Shown here: in pieces, positions 1-12,177 of the stretch
How the letters are laid out: each line of letters opens with the position of its first letter
How positions within the stretch are numbered: position 1 is the stretch's first letter
NCBI RefSeq assembly: GCF_018294505.1
Contig: NC_057809.1
Location: 512,975,693-513,039,692 of the forward strand
From: Triticum aestivum
Taxonomy: Eukaryota; Streptophyta; Magnoliopsida; Poales; Poaceae
Direction of reading: 5' to 3'
DNA: 64,000 nt
Program-made: the position numbers and the translations under genes
Notes under the pieces: model-generated
The model's input: only the letters and a program-made list of their open reading frames with translations
What the model was told of the DNA's origin: nothing
Database searches by the model: none

Positions 1-356
1 ATATGAGGAAGGAGTACGTCGGTGGAGCAACAGGGGGGCCATGAGGGTGGAGAGCGCGCCCCCTACCTCGTGGCCTCCTGGTTGATGTCTTGACGTAGGG
101 TCCAAGTCCTCTGGATCACGTTCGTTCCGAAAATCACATTCCCGAAGGTTTCATTCCGTTTGGACTCCGTTTGATATTCTTTTTCTGTGAAACTCTAAAA
201 TAGGCAAAAAAAACAGCAATTCTGGGCTGGGCCTTCGGTTAATAGGTTAGTCCCAAAAATAATATAAAAGTGTATAATAAAGCCCAATATTGTCCAAAAC
301 AGAATATAATATAGCATGGAACAATAAAAAATTATAGATACGTTGGAGACGTATCA
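1..356 (-). repeat. Truncated LTR of a Triticeae Gypsy element (Athila/Sabrina-like)
   Basis: The segment ends at ACGTATCA, a common terminus of Triticeae Gypsy LTRs; on the minus strand the LTR starts TGATACGTCTCC. It is followed by TACTC (357-361), a possible target duplication whose partner lies left of the window. No coding sequence is seen. It appears to sit inside the intron of the left CACTA gene, next to a MITE remnant. The family resemblance is from memory and was not searched. Confidence 0.65.
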
Positions 357-395
357 TACTCCCCCCGTCATTCCATAATGTAGTGCATATAGATC
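357..395. mobile_element. Stowaway-like MITE remnant
   Basis: Starts TA-CTCCCCCCGTC, matching the usual TA target plus CTCCCTCCGT terminus of Stowaway (Tc1/mariner) MITEs. Only about 35 bp remain before sequence shared with the right CACTA copy begins; the LTR at 1-356 appears to have inserted at this MITE's end. Confidence 0.4.
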
Positions 396-442
396 CAGGC
401 ATGGACACTAGTTAGCTTCTAATATTGACTTGTTGCTTGTAG

Positions 443-969
443 GTACATATGCCCTTGGCAAGGATCCACGCATCGACCCTTTTTGCGTATGGGGCAATGA
501 GATATTGATGAACATGCATCAAGTGAGGAAACTGATAAGGATTATTAGCAAAAAGATATGAATGGCGGCAAGCAAATTATTTGTATATGCTCTATCCAAC
601 ACAACAGTGAGCTGTAGGATGGTAACTACAAACTATGTAGCCTTCTGTTTTTACTGCCCATAATGAGTTGTTAGACAACAATGTTTGAATCGTTTTCGTT
701 CCCAGTGGTTCCCGAAGCAGTTCACTCAAGATTACCTCGCAAAGTACATGATTGGTGGACACACAATGAAGGTTAAAGTATTTCATCCAGACTACAATGA
801 GCATCGAGAAGTCATAATGAAGACAGTGAAGGATGGACGGGCAGCCATCACAAGGGGTTGGCCTAGAATCGTGTGTGCCCTACGCATGGAGGAGGGCACA
901 TTATGGGCATTCCGTTTTACCTTCTCCAGCAAACAGAATGTCTTTCGTCTCTCTCTTTACAGTCTTTAG
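443..969 (+). pseudogene. B3-domain gene, last two exons (damaged left copy)
   Basis: Exon A (443-621) follows an acceptor ending GTAG and ends at a GTAACT donor; it contains DPFCVWGNEI and HQVRKLI, as in the right copy at 56560-56737. It is 1 nt longer than its counterpart (179 against 178), giving a frameshift near 565, and it has a TGA near 609, so this copy cannot encode the protein. Exon B (706-969) follows a CCCAG acceptor and is open to the stop at 967-969. It carries a B3-like signature: MKVKVFHP, then KDGRAAITRGW, then MEEGTLWAFRF, matching the β-strand pattern of plant B3 DNA-binding domains. B3 proteins are plant transcription factors (ARF, LAV, REM). In this location the sequence is a transposon-borne relative, not a host locus. 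Exon phases across the A-B intron do not join cleanly in either copy, so the exact junctions are uncertain. Confidence 0.6.
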
Positions 970-1137
970 TACAACTGTGGTTCATCATTCTTTACTTGGT
1001 GCTTCTGTAGTTCTTCAGTATATGTACCTGTGCATTGAATTATGGATTCGTGGTTGAACCTATATTTGTAGTAAACATGGTTGGATATGAAATAAGTGAT
1101 TGCCTACTTTCAAATTCATAACATGTGATTTTTAAAT

Positions 1138-1198
1138 TAGGGATTAATTGGATTAATTACGGATTAATTATGGATTAATTATGGATTAAATAGGGATT
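1138..1198. repeat. Short AT-rich tandem repeat
   Basis: About five imperfect copies of a 10-11 bp unit, GGATTAATTA(T), just after the B3 gene's stop codon. Probably part of the CACTA 3' non-coding region. Confidence 0.6.
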
Positions 1199-1199
1199 A

Positions 1200-1717
1200 C
1201 ACTGCACACGGTTTGTGAAAGCGAAACTTCTGTGATATACGTGGAGATCAGAAACGTTTCTAGGATCCACTACGTGTGCGATCAATCTCCACTGCACACA
1301 TGACTTTCTCTTGAAAACTGTTTGCATTAGGCCACCTTGAGCAAACGTTTATCACATAAAAAGTGTGTGTGATGGACAGCCTTTGCCACACAGTTTCTTT
1401 CTACGCACTGTGTGTGATGCATTCAATAACGCAAACGATAAAATTATTAATATAGTGTGCAATGGCAACACTATCACAAACGATTTAATGGGAAAATTGT
1501 GTGTGATGTACCTGTGAATGGAAACGTTTTCCTTGGAGCGACTGTGTGGGATGTACATACGAACGGAAATGTTTAGCGGGGACTGACTCTGTGGGATGTA
1601 CTTGTGACCGGAAACAATTTTGGCGTATAATTGTATTTTTTAGCTGTACTATACGTATTTCCGTATTTGAGCACTTGCCAGTCGCACACGACCTCATTTT
1701 GCCAAACATGTGTGCCA
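1200..1717. repeat. CACTA subterminal repeats, left copy
   Basis: Many short, imperfect direct and inverted copies of motifs such as GCACACGGTTTGTG, TGTGTGTGATGNA and ATCACAAACG. Subterminal arrays like these bind TnpA-type transposase in characterised CACTA elements; that function here is inferred from family knowledge only. Confidence 0.6.
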
Positions 1718-1852
1718 GGAGGGCATATCCCCGACGGTTTCTGGGTCGTGTGGGAAGAACCTCCCTATCGCCACACTCACTTGGCGACGGTTCCAGATGC
1801 CGCCACGGGAAGGGGTTTTAAACTGTTTGTTTAGGACCGACGCGCACCAGTG
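1718..1852 (-). repeat. CACTA terminal region, left copy
   Basis: Reverse complement begins CACTGGTGCGCGTCGGTCC and stays alignable with 55386-55520 for about 135 bp, including an internal hairpin arm (GGAACCGTCGCCAAGTGAG). The two copies then diverge, which marks the limit of the shared terminal region. Confidence 0.8.
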
Positions 1853-2520
1853 TATGTTGATATTCATAAGGAGAAGTGGTTTAAATATCATGAACCCATT
1901 AAAGATATTTGCGAAGAACCTATTATTGCTAAAACTAAAACAATAGTCTATCCTGCTAATCCCATTGTGCCTACTGCTTATATTGGGAAGCCTCCTTTCT
2001 CTGTTACATGCTAAGGCAACAACCCTTGTTCGTAAGAGTTACATCAAAACACCTAAACCCTCTAAACAAATTAAAGTAGAACCTTGAATTGCAATGGTTA
2101 AAGATCTCTTTGGTTTATAATATTGATGGGCATGCTATTTATGTGATGAAGCTGCTATAATTGCTAAACCTGTTATAAATGAACATGATAAGTTAGATAA
2201 AAATAAGAAAGTTGTTGGCATGCATGTTGTTTCTGTTAAGATTTGAGATCATTGCTATCATGGTTTATGTGATCTTGGTGCTAGTATAATTGCTATTACT
2301 TTCTCTCTCCATCAAGAATTTATGCATGGCATTTCACCTCTTGAGATAGAGGAGATTGATGCTACTATTAAGTTTGCAAATAGGGATACTTCACCGCTTG
2401 GGATTGTGAGAGATGTTAAACTCTCGTGTGGTAAGATAAAATACCCTATTGATATTCTAGTACTTGGATCACAACAAGATAGTTTGTGCCCCATTATATT
2501 TCATAGACCCTATTGAATAT
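1853..2520 (+). pseudogene. Athila gag C-terminal end and aspartic protease, degenerate
   Basis: Reading the plus strand in broken frames gives a gag tail (EKWFKYHEPIKDICEEP, PIVPTAYIGKPPF) followed by a retropepsin-like region with HYHGLCDLGAS-type residues (about 2250-2290, where DLGAS replaces DMGAS) and MHGISPLEIEEIDATIKFAN (2322 on). The last block is open from 2322 to 2516 and ends in a stop where the family continues. At least four stops and frameshifts interrupt 1853-2322, for example TAA at about 2013. It belongs to the same polyprotein as the RT segment that follows. Confidence 0.65.
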
Positions 2521-3484
2521 TGTGAATGCTGAAATTTATTGTGTTAAAGAGAAAGTTAAAGTTAAGTTTGGTGATGAATCTCATGAATTTATTTGTTCTA
2601 AGTTCACCAGATAGCCTCATGATAAAGATTTGTTTAGTAAGAATGATATTATTGGTCTTGCTTCTATTGTTGTGCCTCCTACGAATCCTTTAGAATAATA
2701 TTTGCTAGACCATGAAAATGATATGCATATGAATGAAAGAAATGAAATAGATGAAATATTCTTTAGGAGAGTACCTATTCTTAAACATAATTTGGCCGTT
2801 GAAATCTTAAGGATCCTTCTCCACCTAAGGGTGAACCTGTGTTTGGATCAAAGAAACTCCCAGATACTTTGAAATATGCCTATCTTGATGAAAATAAAAT
2901 ATATCCTCTTATTATCAATGCTAACCTTTTGGCGCACGAAGAAAAAAGATTATTGGAAACTTTAAGGAAACATTGTGTTGCAATTGGATACACTCTGGAT
3001 GATCTTAAAGGCATTAGTCCTTTGATGTGTCAACACAAAATTAATATGGAGACTCAGGCTAAACCCGTTGTTGATCATCAACGTCACTTAGATCCCAAGA
3101 TGAAGGATGCGGTAAGAAATGAAATATTAAAGCTCCCCGAAGCAGGTATAATCTATCCTATATCTAATAGTAGATGGGTAAGTCCTATTCATTGTGTCCC
3201 TAAGAAATGTGGCATCATTGTTGTTCCTAATGATAAAAATGAACTCATCCCGCAAAGAGCTATAACTGATTATGGGATGACAATTGATTTTAGAAAATTG
3301 AATAAAGCTACCAGAAAAGATCATTATCCTTTGCCCTTTATTAACCAAATGTTAGAAAGATTGTCTAAGCATACACATTTTCTCTTTCTAGATGGATATT
3401 TGGTTTTTCTCAAATACCCGTGTCTCCTAATGATCAGGAAAAGACTACTTTTACTTGTCCTTTTGGAACTTTTTCTTATAGGCG
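2521..3484 (+). pseudogene. Athila protease-RT linker and N-terminal half of reverse transcriptase
   Basis: The long open stretch 2839-3558 covers the connection region and the start of RT: YTLDDLKGISP, AGIIYPISNSRWVSPIHCVP, then DFRKLNKATRKDHYPLP, then HTHFLFLDGY, which contains the first RT catalytic-Asp block. After the LDGY block the frame shifts at about 3395-3400, because FSQIPVSP-like residues are read in a different frame. The gene stops being homologous at 3484, where a solo LTR interrupts it; the sequence resumes at 51359 with the MPFGL block. Upstream, 2521-2838 is a degenerate linker with scattered stops. Confidence 0.75.
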
Positions 3485-4440
3485 TGATGACCCACAAGTA
3501 TAGGAGATCTATCTTAGTCCTTTCGATAAGTAAGAGTGTCAAACCCAATGAGGAGTAGAAGGAAATGACAAGCGGTTTTCAGCAAGGTATTCTCTGCAAG
3601 CACTGAAATTATCGGTAACAGATAGTTTTGTAATAAGATAGTTCGTAACGGGTAACAAGTAACAAGTGTAACAAAAGTGCAGCAAGGTGGCCCAATCCTT
3701 TTTATAGTAAAGGATAAGCCTGGGCGAACTCTTATATAAAGAAAAGTGCTCCCGACGACACATGGGATTACTGTCAAGTTAGTTTTCATCATGCTCATAT
3801 GATTCGAGTTCATTACTTTGATATGTGGGTTGACCGGTGCTTGGGTGCTGTCCTTACTTGGACAAGGCTCCCACTTGTTATTAACCCCTCTCACAAGCAT
3901 CCGCAACTATGAAAGAAGAATTAAGATAAATCTAACCATAGCATGAAACATGTGGATCCAAATCAACCCCTTACGAAGCAACGCATAAACTAGGGTTTAA
4001 GCTTCTGTCACTCTAGCAACCCATCATCTACTTATTACTTCACAATGCTTTCCCCTAGGCCCAAATCATGGTGAAGTGTCATGTAGTCGACGTTCACATA
4101 ACACCACTAGAAGAAAGACAACATACATCTCATCAAAATATCGAATGAATACCAAATTCACATGATTACTTATAACAAGATTTCTCCCATGTCCTCAGGA
4201 ACAAACGTAACTACTCACAAAGCATATTCATATTCAAGATCGGAGAGGTATTGAATATCATTAAGGATATGAACATATGACCTTCCACCTAATAAACCAA
4301 CTAGCATCAACTACAAGGAGTAATCAACACTACTAGCAACCCACATGTACCAATCTGAGGTTTTGGGACAAGATTGACTACAAGAGATTAACTAGTGTTT
4401 GAGAGGAGATGGTGCTGGTGAAGATGTTGATGGAGATTGA
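3485..4440 (-). repeat. Solo LTR, left piece
   Basis: 956 bp of non-coding LTR sequence ending in GGAGATTGA. The last five bases (ATTGA, 4436-4440) are repeated at 50537-50541, where the LTR resumes. Short ORFs here (for example minus 3514-3906) are chance frames with no recognisable domain. Confidence 0.85.
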
Positions 4441-5049
4441 TGTGGCACCCCGGCTCAGAGAAACCGGAAGGCCCCATATTCCAACCCAAAGATCGAGGAG
4501 AAGTCTTTGGAATATGGCACTGCTTGACATAGAACAAATCAGCTCTTATTACAAGAATAATAATACAAGGGTCTGATGTTACAAAGAAGCACATCAGCAT
4601 GGCAACACTACGCCTGCGATACTACACTTGCTCTATGCTAGCATCGAAACAACTCGTAGCAGCGGAATACTTCTAGCAGCGGAACAATGACAAAAGTGGT
4701 GAACTCCACTCCGCAGGGACTCTAGCTGGGACAAGATCTAGCTCGCACGCATGACAAGCTCAACAAGCAATCAAGCAATCATGGCATCACCTGCAATCTG
4801 GCATGACATGCCAGGTCAGTACATTGAATGTACTTGCAAGCTCACAACAACCATAAACATCAAGGCAAGACAATAACATAGCATTAGCGGGTTAATTAAT
4901 TAATAGCTACCATGATGAAACAACTACTAAGCATGGTATGAAACTGATACAATACTAATAAATCACCATCTCAGATCTCCATAACCATATCTCTCTTGGC
5001 TAACCGGTCAAGCAATATACCATCTCGATCACCTCGTGATCAAAACCAA

Positions 5050-5195
5050 ACGGTGATCTTTCCGGCGATCACAACCATGACCAACGCTTGGTCTCAAATG
5101 GTGATCTTTCCGGCAATCACTACCATGACCAACACTTGGTCTCAAATAGTGATCCTTCAAGCCATCACTATCATGACCAACACTTGGTCTCCAAC
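5050..5195. repeat. Tandem ~49-bp triplication in LTR A1
   Basis: Three copies of a unit with core GGTGATC(C/T)TTCCGGCGATCA and CCATGACCAACRCTTGGTCTC. The same triplet is present in A2 (12786-12930), B1 (23353-23485), B2 (30764-30896) and C (46603-46750), so it predates the subfamily split. Confidence 0.8.
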
Positions 5196-7262
5196 ATCAT
5201 CATCAACATCCTGCCAATCTGCACTGCTCAACATATCAACATATAAATCACCTATAAGTCATTCCGTCATGTGAGTGTTGATCGAACGGTGTGACCTAGT
5301 ACGAACCCGTGCCCATGACCGAGGACGCGGCTATCGATAGTTTAAATACACTCTGCAGAGGTAGCGCACTTTACCCACACCACGGAACCCATGGCCTCGC
5401 ACTCCCATTCGGGTGGACCAACGGCGTTCCGACAAAACCGATCTACTGCCATGACACTCTCCTAGCCACTCCGACTCACTCCCAACTGGGCTAGTCCTGG
5501 GTGGCCCCGTGTCTACCAAAGACACCAACGGCTACCGTCGTGGACAAAACAATAAACCGTGCCAAACGGGGACACGTTCATATAACAACAACAACGGGCA
5601 CACAAGGTTATGTCTGCTTACTGGGCCAGGGTACCGCACGCCCATAACCTTCCCTCATTGGAGGCATCGGCGAGAGGCATGACAATAGACCGCATTAGGG
5701 CCTTCCCATAAAAGGCAAATGTGGTTGCACTTGAAAAACCCCGGTTCGGTGGCACCTGGCCAACTTAATGACGGATTTTATCCCCAAAATATAATAGTAA
5801 TCACTGATACTCCGATATCATCTATCTACCTATAAACCAAGTCATAGCAATATCCAACAAATAATCCAAAGCTGAATATCGTATCTCCAAAATACTTCGA
5901 GGACAGCATAACACTACTATGATGAATCCAAGAATGATAAGACTGCTACACAAATATCAAGAACTAACTATCCAACTATGATCCACATCAAGCATCATCT
6001 CCAACATCATACTCCAAAACATAATATCATCTAGCATCATGATGAACATAACACTAGCCACTAATAATCCAAAGGCAACATGATATCCAAAGTAATCATC
6101 AAAATATAAGTCCTAGAACTCCAAGCAATATCATGGCAATATCAAGATCAAAACAATACTCCGAGAAATGCCATGAACAAATCATACATAGCTAGTGCAA
6201 TATTTTAATCAAGTTCAAATAAATAAACCATGTCACTGCATTGCAATCATGCAAATGGAGGGCGTGGATTGCTTGGGGTGGAAGAAATCACCGAGAAGAA
6301 GTGTGAGAGGCTCGCGGAAGGAATCGCCGAAAAACGTACTCTCTCGGAGGGGGCTGAATAAGGGTAGGGGAAATGGCCATTTTCAGAATGTCAAAATATG
6401 GTGAAAATGATTCCATCAGAACGGTCTCGACGAAACGAAGAAGTGGGCTTTGGAATCACCTGATTTGAAGTTAGGAGCAAAAAGATATGATAGTTTTTCT
6501 GTCAGGGACCTATTTGTAATAAAATCCTCACAGACAGGCCCTTGATAGAAAAACTGAAAGCGCCTTTCACTAGAATACGCCTTCTACAAGCAGAAAATGT
6601 ATTCTTAACCGAAACAGAGGCAAAGTGCGCTTTCGAATCAGGAAAACATATTTTATTCTAAGGAAGCACGAGAATACGCCTTCTAACCTGCAAAACGTAT
6701 TCTGGCGGGTACGTGACCACTTATCCACATCAGTGTCGCGTGGGTCAACCCCCAAAGCAGCTGACGGGTGGGTCAGGGCGACGCGGGGCCGCCTGGCAGG
6801 TTCTTCTTCTTCAACCTCCCCTGATCCCGCACGGCAAAGATCGGTGTCGGCCCCGACGGCGATAGCCGGCGACTCCGGCCATCGTTCGGGCCGTGCCACC
6901 TACCGGCGTGATCAGCAGGCCGAGCCGCGCCACCCTGGACCATCCAGACATCCATGGGAGGTCAGCATCGAGGAGAACCGCGGCTGCAGCGGACGGGGCT
7001 TCGACCGGAATTTGAGGACGAGGTCATGGCGACTCCGGTGACGAACGGAGAGTCGAGGGAAAGACTCTGGTGGCTAGGTGATCTACTAGAGGTGGTGGAA
7101 GAGAGAATGGGGCTTTGGGTCAACGGAATCGAGGCAGAGCAGAGGCGGCAGCCATGGTGGCGATGGCAAGGCACAAGAGCTCCTCAAGCTCATTTGGGTG
7201 GTCAGGGAGGCAGCTAGGAGTGCGTGAGGTCGAGTGGTGAAGAGAAACGCGCTCGGGGTGGC

Positions 7263-7270
7263 CTTATATA
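7263..7270 (-). promoter_or_regulatory. LTR TATA box, A1
   Basis: Minus-strand TATATAAG followed by a GC-rich leader. About 115 bp downstream is an ATG in good context (CACCATGGC, at 7155). Equivalent boxes are at 22361-22368 (A2), 25636-25647 (B1), 44073-44085 (B2) and 48827-48834 (C). This is probably the LTR promoter, which would leave an unusually long U3/R/U5 layout. Confidence 0.55.
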
Positions 7271-8974
7271 GGCAGGGAGGGGTTTGCCGCACTGTCGTCG
7301 CCGCGGACACATGGTAGGTGCTGCGGACGCGTGTGCACGCACCCGAGCTCGCTGGTAGATGACGGGGGAGGAGCAGTGGAGCGTCTCATGGGGCAGAGGA
7401 GGCCAACGGAGCACGGGGAGGAAGAAGACGGCGAGCTCTGAGCCAAACCGCCACTGTTCGCCCGTGGGCACGCGGCGGCTTGCATCGGTGAGGAAGCTGT
7501 CGGAGGGGGAGAGGGGTCCAGGGGAACGGCGACGATGCAGGCTAGCTGATGGACACACTCACGCGCACGAAGACAACGAGAGGGGGAAGGGCCCGAGAAA
7601 GAAGCCATCCAGGGCACGGCCAACGGCAGCAGAGCGTGCACACTGTGGTGCCATCATCATAGTCACCATGTGAACCAGGGCATTCAATGCTCTATAGCAC
7701 CCAAAACGTTGTCGTTGATAGTCCATCTAGGGGAGGTTGCAACTGAGGTGGTAGATCAGTGAAAAGTGGTTTGGTTAAATGGTAATCGTCGCCTGAAGTT
7801 TACTGCAGTAAATTTCACCGTGCACTGGTGATCAACAGGGAAGTGCTTAGGCCAAATGGATTTGTCTGAGATGATTAGCTTAAGAAGTACTATGATTATG
7901 AAGAGTTTTAGGGGAAATGGACCATTAATTAATATGGTTGCTTTGTAATTACCATTATTGGTCCAGAATCAAAATCATGATGGTTCACTCACATAGAGTA
8001 ACCACTTGAGATGAAATTTTGCAAAGCTTAGTGTTTTGGCCAGATAAAGGTGCTGTAAAAAATTCATACCAATTGGTTTTACCAAAATGGTACTTCCTTC
8101 ATAGCTATTCCCTCTGTCTAGAAACTTGCAAAAATTCTAGAGAAATATTGGCTTTAATAATTGATGCCAAATTTGGTGGAGAGAAGTTATTTGGGTAGGA
8201 GAATGCTTTGGTAAATTTTCAGGCAAAATTAAGAAATATAAAATATACTTGCTTCACAACCTGAAAATATTAATAGAATCAAAGATTTGATGTTGTGCTC
8301 ACATATATCAAGGGATGGAGCTGAAATTTGTAGGAGTGAGATAATATGAGCACAAGAAAAGGCATGCAAAATTTCAACTCATTTGTATAACCCTAGCTAG
8401 CACTTCCTTCACAAAGGCTTCCCTTAGACAGGAACTTTGAAAAATCACTGAGGAAGTTTGGCTAGGCAAATAAAGTTGAATTTTGGCAGAGTGCAATTGT
8501 ATGGACAGGCAAAGATGTACAAAAAGTTTGGGGTCAAATGGGCAAAGATAAATAGCACTTGCTTCACAATTTGCCATTTAGGACAGAATAGGAAATGAAT
8601 GTATTGAGCATGATGAGAAATATGGCCAATGAAATATTTTGCCATATTTGAGGAATATATGACCCAAACAATTTATAAGAATTATTTGGGGATTTTTGGA
8701 TGGACAGAAATATAGGTTGCTTCACAACCTAGGGCATATAGGGTTATTCCTTTAATGGAAAAAGGATATTCCCTAGAAAAAGATTTTAGGGTTTGGTCAA
8801 AAAGTGAAGTGACATGATCTTGGCAAGTTTTTGAGAATGATGAGCCACTTGGGAGGGGAAATGAGGATGATTTCCCAGGTGACAAGGCCACATAACCACT
8901 CCAAAAAGGAAAAACAGAGCAATAACCAAATAAATCAAAAGAAAAAGGAAAGGGCCAAAATCCAGGCTGTTACA

Positions 8975-11900
8975 ACTCTTACCCCCTTAAAGAAATCTTG
9001 TCCTTGAGATTATTTGCTCTGGGAACAAGTATGACTTGAGGATACCGTTTCCAACTCGGGTATCCTTTTTTCCTTTATTTATTGTTCCCCCAAGAATTTC
9101 AGATGATCAACTTACCTTGCTCTGGGGTGGCTTGCTTCACCTTTCCCCAAATTCTGACGGGTTTTTGCTCACACACCAAATCCTTTTGCTGGCGTTGATT
9201 CTTTCATATCTGCAGTGATATCCAATGGATCTGATCATAAATTTCCTTTGGTCATGAAAACCTTTTTACTTCTGTCATGGGGTTGCTTCAAATAAATGCA
9301 AGCCTTCTGGGTTCAATAAATGCTTAGAATTAATCATGGCCATCTTCTGACGGGATCTGAATGCTCATAGGTGGCACTGAATTATCTTGATTTATTTCCT
9401 TTGGCTCGAGCATGTGGCATATACCAAATATTTGACTGCCTTCTATCGTGAGCAATATAACGGTGTATGGAGTTATAGCTATGTCATACCTCAAATATTT
9501 ACATCTTGAGACTTTGCCCGACAGGGGGCTGATGGACAAATGCTTTTCCTGCCAGACTGACCGTGTACTTGATTTCGTCGGCGAGTATACTGGGTCTGAG
9601 CTGATTATTAGGCTTTTGACTTTCTCATTTTGTCGGTATACCCATCTTTGGTGATACGTTGTGATATGTTTTAACACTACCGCTGAGGTCAAACTATTGA
9701 GGTTGCAAAGGAATCTTGGATCTGACAGAACAGACTTGGATATTCCACACTAACCATGTCAAGCGGGTCAGTGGGATATGAAAATCCTTGTAAATAGAGT
9801 AGGCCACTGAAGGTGTATGTCTTTGTGGATCCATATGGAATTATGGCCTCCAACCGACTTGGGGTATCCGGACCCTGATGGTCGTGCAAAATCATCAAAC
9901 CTTTGTTGTCGGTCTCACCTTTTAACGGTCATGATTTTCTTTGTCAGGATACCTTGCTGAAATAACTTGGCCACGCATGTCCTTGATTCTTCGTATGACC
10001 ATGCGTGTGATTAATATTTTTCACATTATTCCTTGTGCTTGTTTTTCTGACCTGTGTCCACACATATATGACATATACTCGGGGTTTGTATCTGTACGGA
10101 GCTTGTTGCTGAGGCCAATCATACAAGAAGGTGACAAGGTTTCTTGATATCACCTTGTCTGGTGCGGGAATAATGACCTTGATGACCATTGTCAACACTA
10201 TGGATTTTGTGATGTCATCCCCAGATCTTGTCGATCCTTGTAATTCATGAGATGTATCTCTGCTTATCTTCCTTTGCATGATTCATGAGGTTGTGGGATC
10301 CGTACTTTCCTTAGGTATATCTGTTGCATCCTTGCCGTACCTCGTATGAATGACTGATATGATTGGGGACGCATGCTCACCATATGTGTAAGAATCATAT
10401 GCAACCGAACACTTGATCCTTGAGGTAGGCATATGTCCTGACGCATATTCTCTGAGGATGGTGAAATATTGTGATACTGGCATGGACTAAGTGGCTTACG
10501 AGAGAAGCCATCTGAATAGCTTGCTGAGGAAGACTCGTTAGCTTCTGCTCAAATCTTTTGTGTGGGTATCGTGTCAAAGAAGGCTCTATAGCTTATACAT
10601 GAAGCTTGGTCTGATTATTGTGCTGGAGAAGCCTGAGTTCCGTACCTGAGAAGCTTCTCCTCGGTTTTGCTTGTTGAGAAAAATTCATTTCCGTCTATCA
10701 GAAGCTTTTACCGAGGCATCTTGTTGAGAAATTCCGGGTATCGTGGGCCGGAAATTGTTCACATATCATGCTGATGAAAAATTGAGGAGCCTTGCCTAAT
10801 AAATTTCTTCCGATAGTGTGTGGAATAATACTGAGTTTCTTACATCCAAAGATTCATTCTAATATGCAGACTGAAATCTACCCACACACCCATAATATTT
10901 TGTGGCTGATTATTTGCATGAGAAAATTCGTTTGGTCGTCTTCCTTGAGCATATCACCTTCTGACTTTATTTTGGATGATAACATATTTCAAGCATCATG
11001 CACTGCTAAGCCAAATATTTTTATATGATCCGTACCTTTGACTGGAAATATACCGTGGAGCTTACAACTGACTTGTCTTGCTACGGACTTGATTATTACT
11101 GCTATGAGGGTTTTGTACTGATGTAGACTTGAGTTATCAGTACTGTTGTGAGGAGTGCACACTAATGCAAAACTGATTATCAGCCTCAAAATCATATATT
11201 CCCCATTTCACTGTAGTCGGCTGAGAATTCCATTCTGTTTAGCTGAGTTTCCAAATATTTGAACTCCTTGCTGATTCTTCGGATCCGATGTCGGTTGATG
11301 AGCAACTCTTTATAGGGGAAAAATAATGTAACACCGGGGCCCAAAAAGAAAGAAGCAAAAGAAAACTCAACGAAACAAAAGCACACAACAACAATCAATT
11401 CACACACAACCAATGTCACATATTACTGCCAGTCACACAATATGCATGTCTACTTAAGCACACAAATCTCACGGGATCTCCGGTTCTATGATCTAGCATG
11501 CTGTGAGGATGTGCACGAGGACGAATAAAGGTGTGGAAGAATTGGTGTAAACAGTGCTACACCAAGTGCTATCTTAGCCAGGTAGCAACCTGGACTAGCT
11601 CGGAGGTGAGGACGTGCTTGGTAACCATGTAGCAGGACACGAATGTCGCGACCACATTATTATCAAGCGGACGGAAAATATCTGTACTCATCCAAGAAAT
11701 AGGATAGCGGGGAAAACTGAGGCTGCTGACATTACCCTTTCTTGATAACTCAGATCATTTTTGGTTGCCAACACGACAAAATAAAAGAGCGATTCGGGAT
11801 AGAAGCATGTTCATCACCGAAACGATAGGCGGGGATGAAAGAAAGAAACCGGCACGATACGTGAGCACCATTTTTGCAAACAGTGTCGGGATCACTTGGC

Positions 11901-12177
11901 ATCACTCCACTGGGACAAAAACGACGCCAAACACCGAAGAACGAACAAGAAAAGAAAATTGGAGAAATGCAAAGGCTGAGCTGTAGTAGATTCGAACCGA
12001 TGCCATCTACACTCACCAGATTAAACCATTAGTAGCAAAATAATAAGGCTATATGCATGCTATGCAGCAAACAAATGCAACAAACAAAGTAGACTCTATA
12101 CTATCGGTTACTACCGGTTTCTACCACTCGCGCTGACTAGGGCGTCCTACAGCCAGACCTGCTCTGATACCAAGCGT
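8975..12177 (-). other. LARD internal domain A (3203 bp, non-coding)
   Basis: Bounded by a polypurine tract on the LTR A1 side (reverse complement contains AAGGGGGTAAGAG) and the primer-binding site on the LTR A2 side. Only short unrelated ORFs occur, none with gag or pol motifs. It is strongly similar along its length to internal domain B (26963-30142), including the motif TGTAACACCGGGGCCCAAAA at 11329 and 29279. As in other LARDs it is conserved without coding, which suggests RNA-level function such as packaging; that is inference. Confidence 0.8.
12161..12172 (-). promoter_or_regulatory. Primer-binding site (tRNA-Met type), internal domain A
   Basis: Reverse complement reads TGGTATCAGAGC, the standard complement of the plant initiator tRNA-Met 3' end, 5 bp from the LTR A2 boundary. 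Shows the element runs on the minus strand. Confidence 0.85.

Larger units (their letters stand above)
1..1852 (+). mobile_element. CACTA (En/Spm) transposon, 3' end portion, left copy
   Basis: The element ends with ...GCGCACCAGTG at 1852, the reverse complement of the CACTGGTGCGCGTCGG terminus at 55386. About 135 bp next to the terminus are shared with the right copy. Going inward there are subterminal repeats (about 1200-1700), then the last two exons of a B3-domain gene on the plus strand. The other end lies outside the window. The flanking base triplet is TAT (1853-1855), which could be the 3-bp target duplication typical of CACTA elements. The element is broken by an LTR (1-356). No transposase (TnpD) is visible in the part present. 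Confidence 0.82.
4441..8974 (-). repeat. LARD LTR A1 (complete, 4534 bp)
   Basis: Complete LTR, TG...CA bounded, next to the polypurine tract at 8975-8999. Contains three tandem ~49-bp units (about 5050-5192), a GC-rich block (about 6690-7670) with a minus-strand TATA box near 7263-7270, and an AT-rich remainder. No reading frame in it is conserved between LTR copies beyond short stretches. Confidence 0.88.

Noticed and set aside
6570..7670. Several overlapping 60-140 codon frames on both strands in LTR A1 (also A2 21664-22846, C 48189-49237)
   Set aside because: GC-rich, low-complexity products. Frames shift and stop at different points in each LTR copy, so they are not conserved coding sequence.
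9330..11419. Frames of 60-120 aa in LARD internal domain A
   Set aside because: None is conserved in domain B at matching positions with the same frame, and no gag or pol motif is present.
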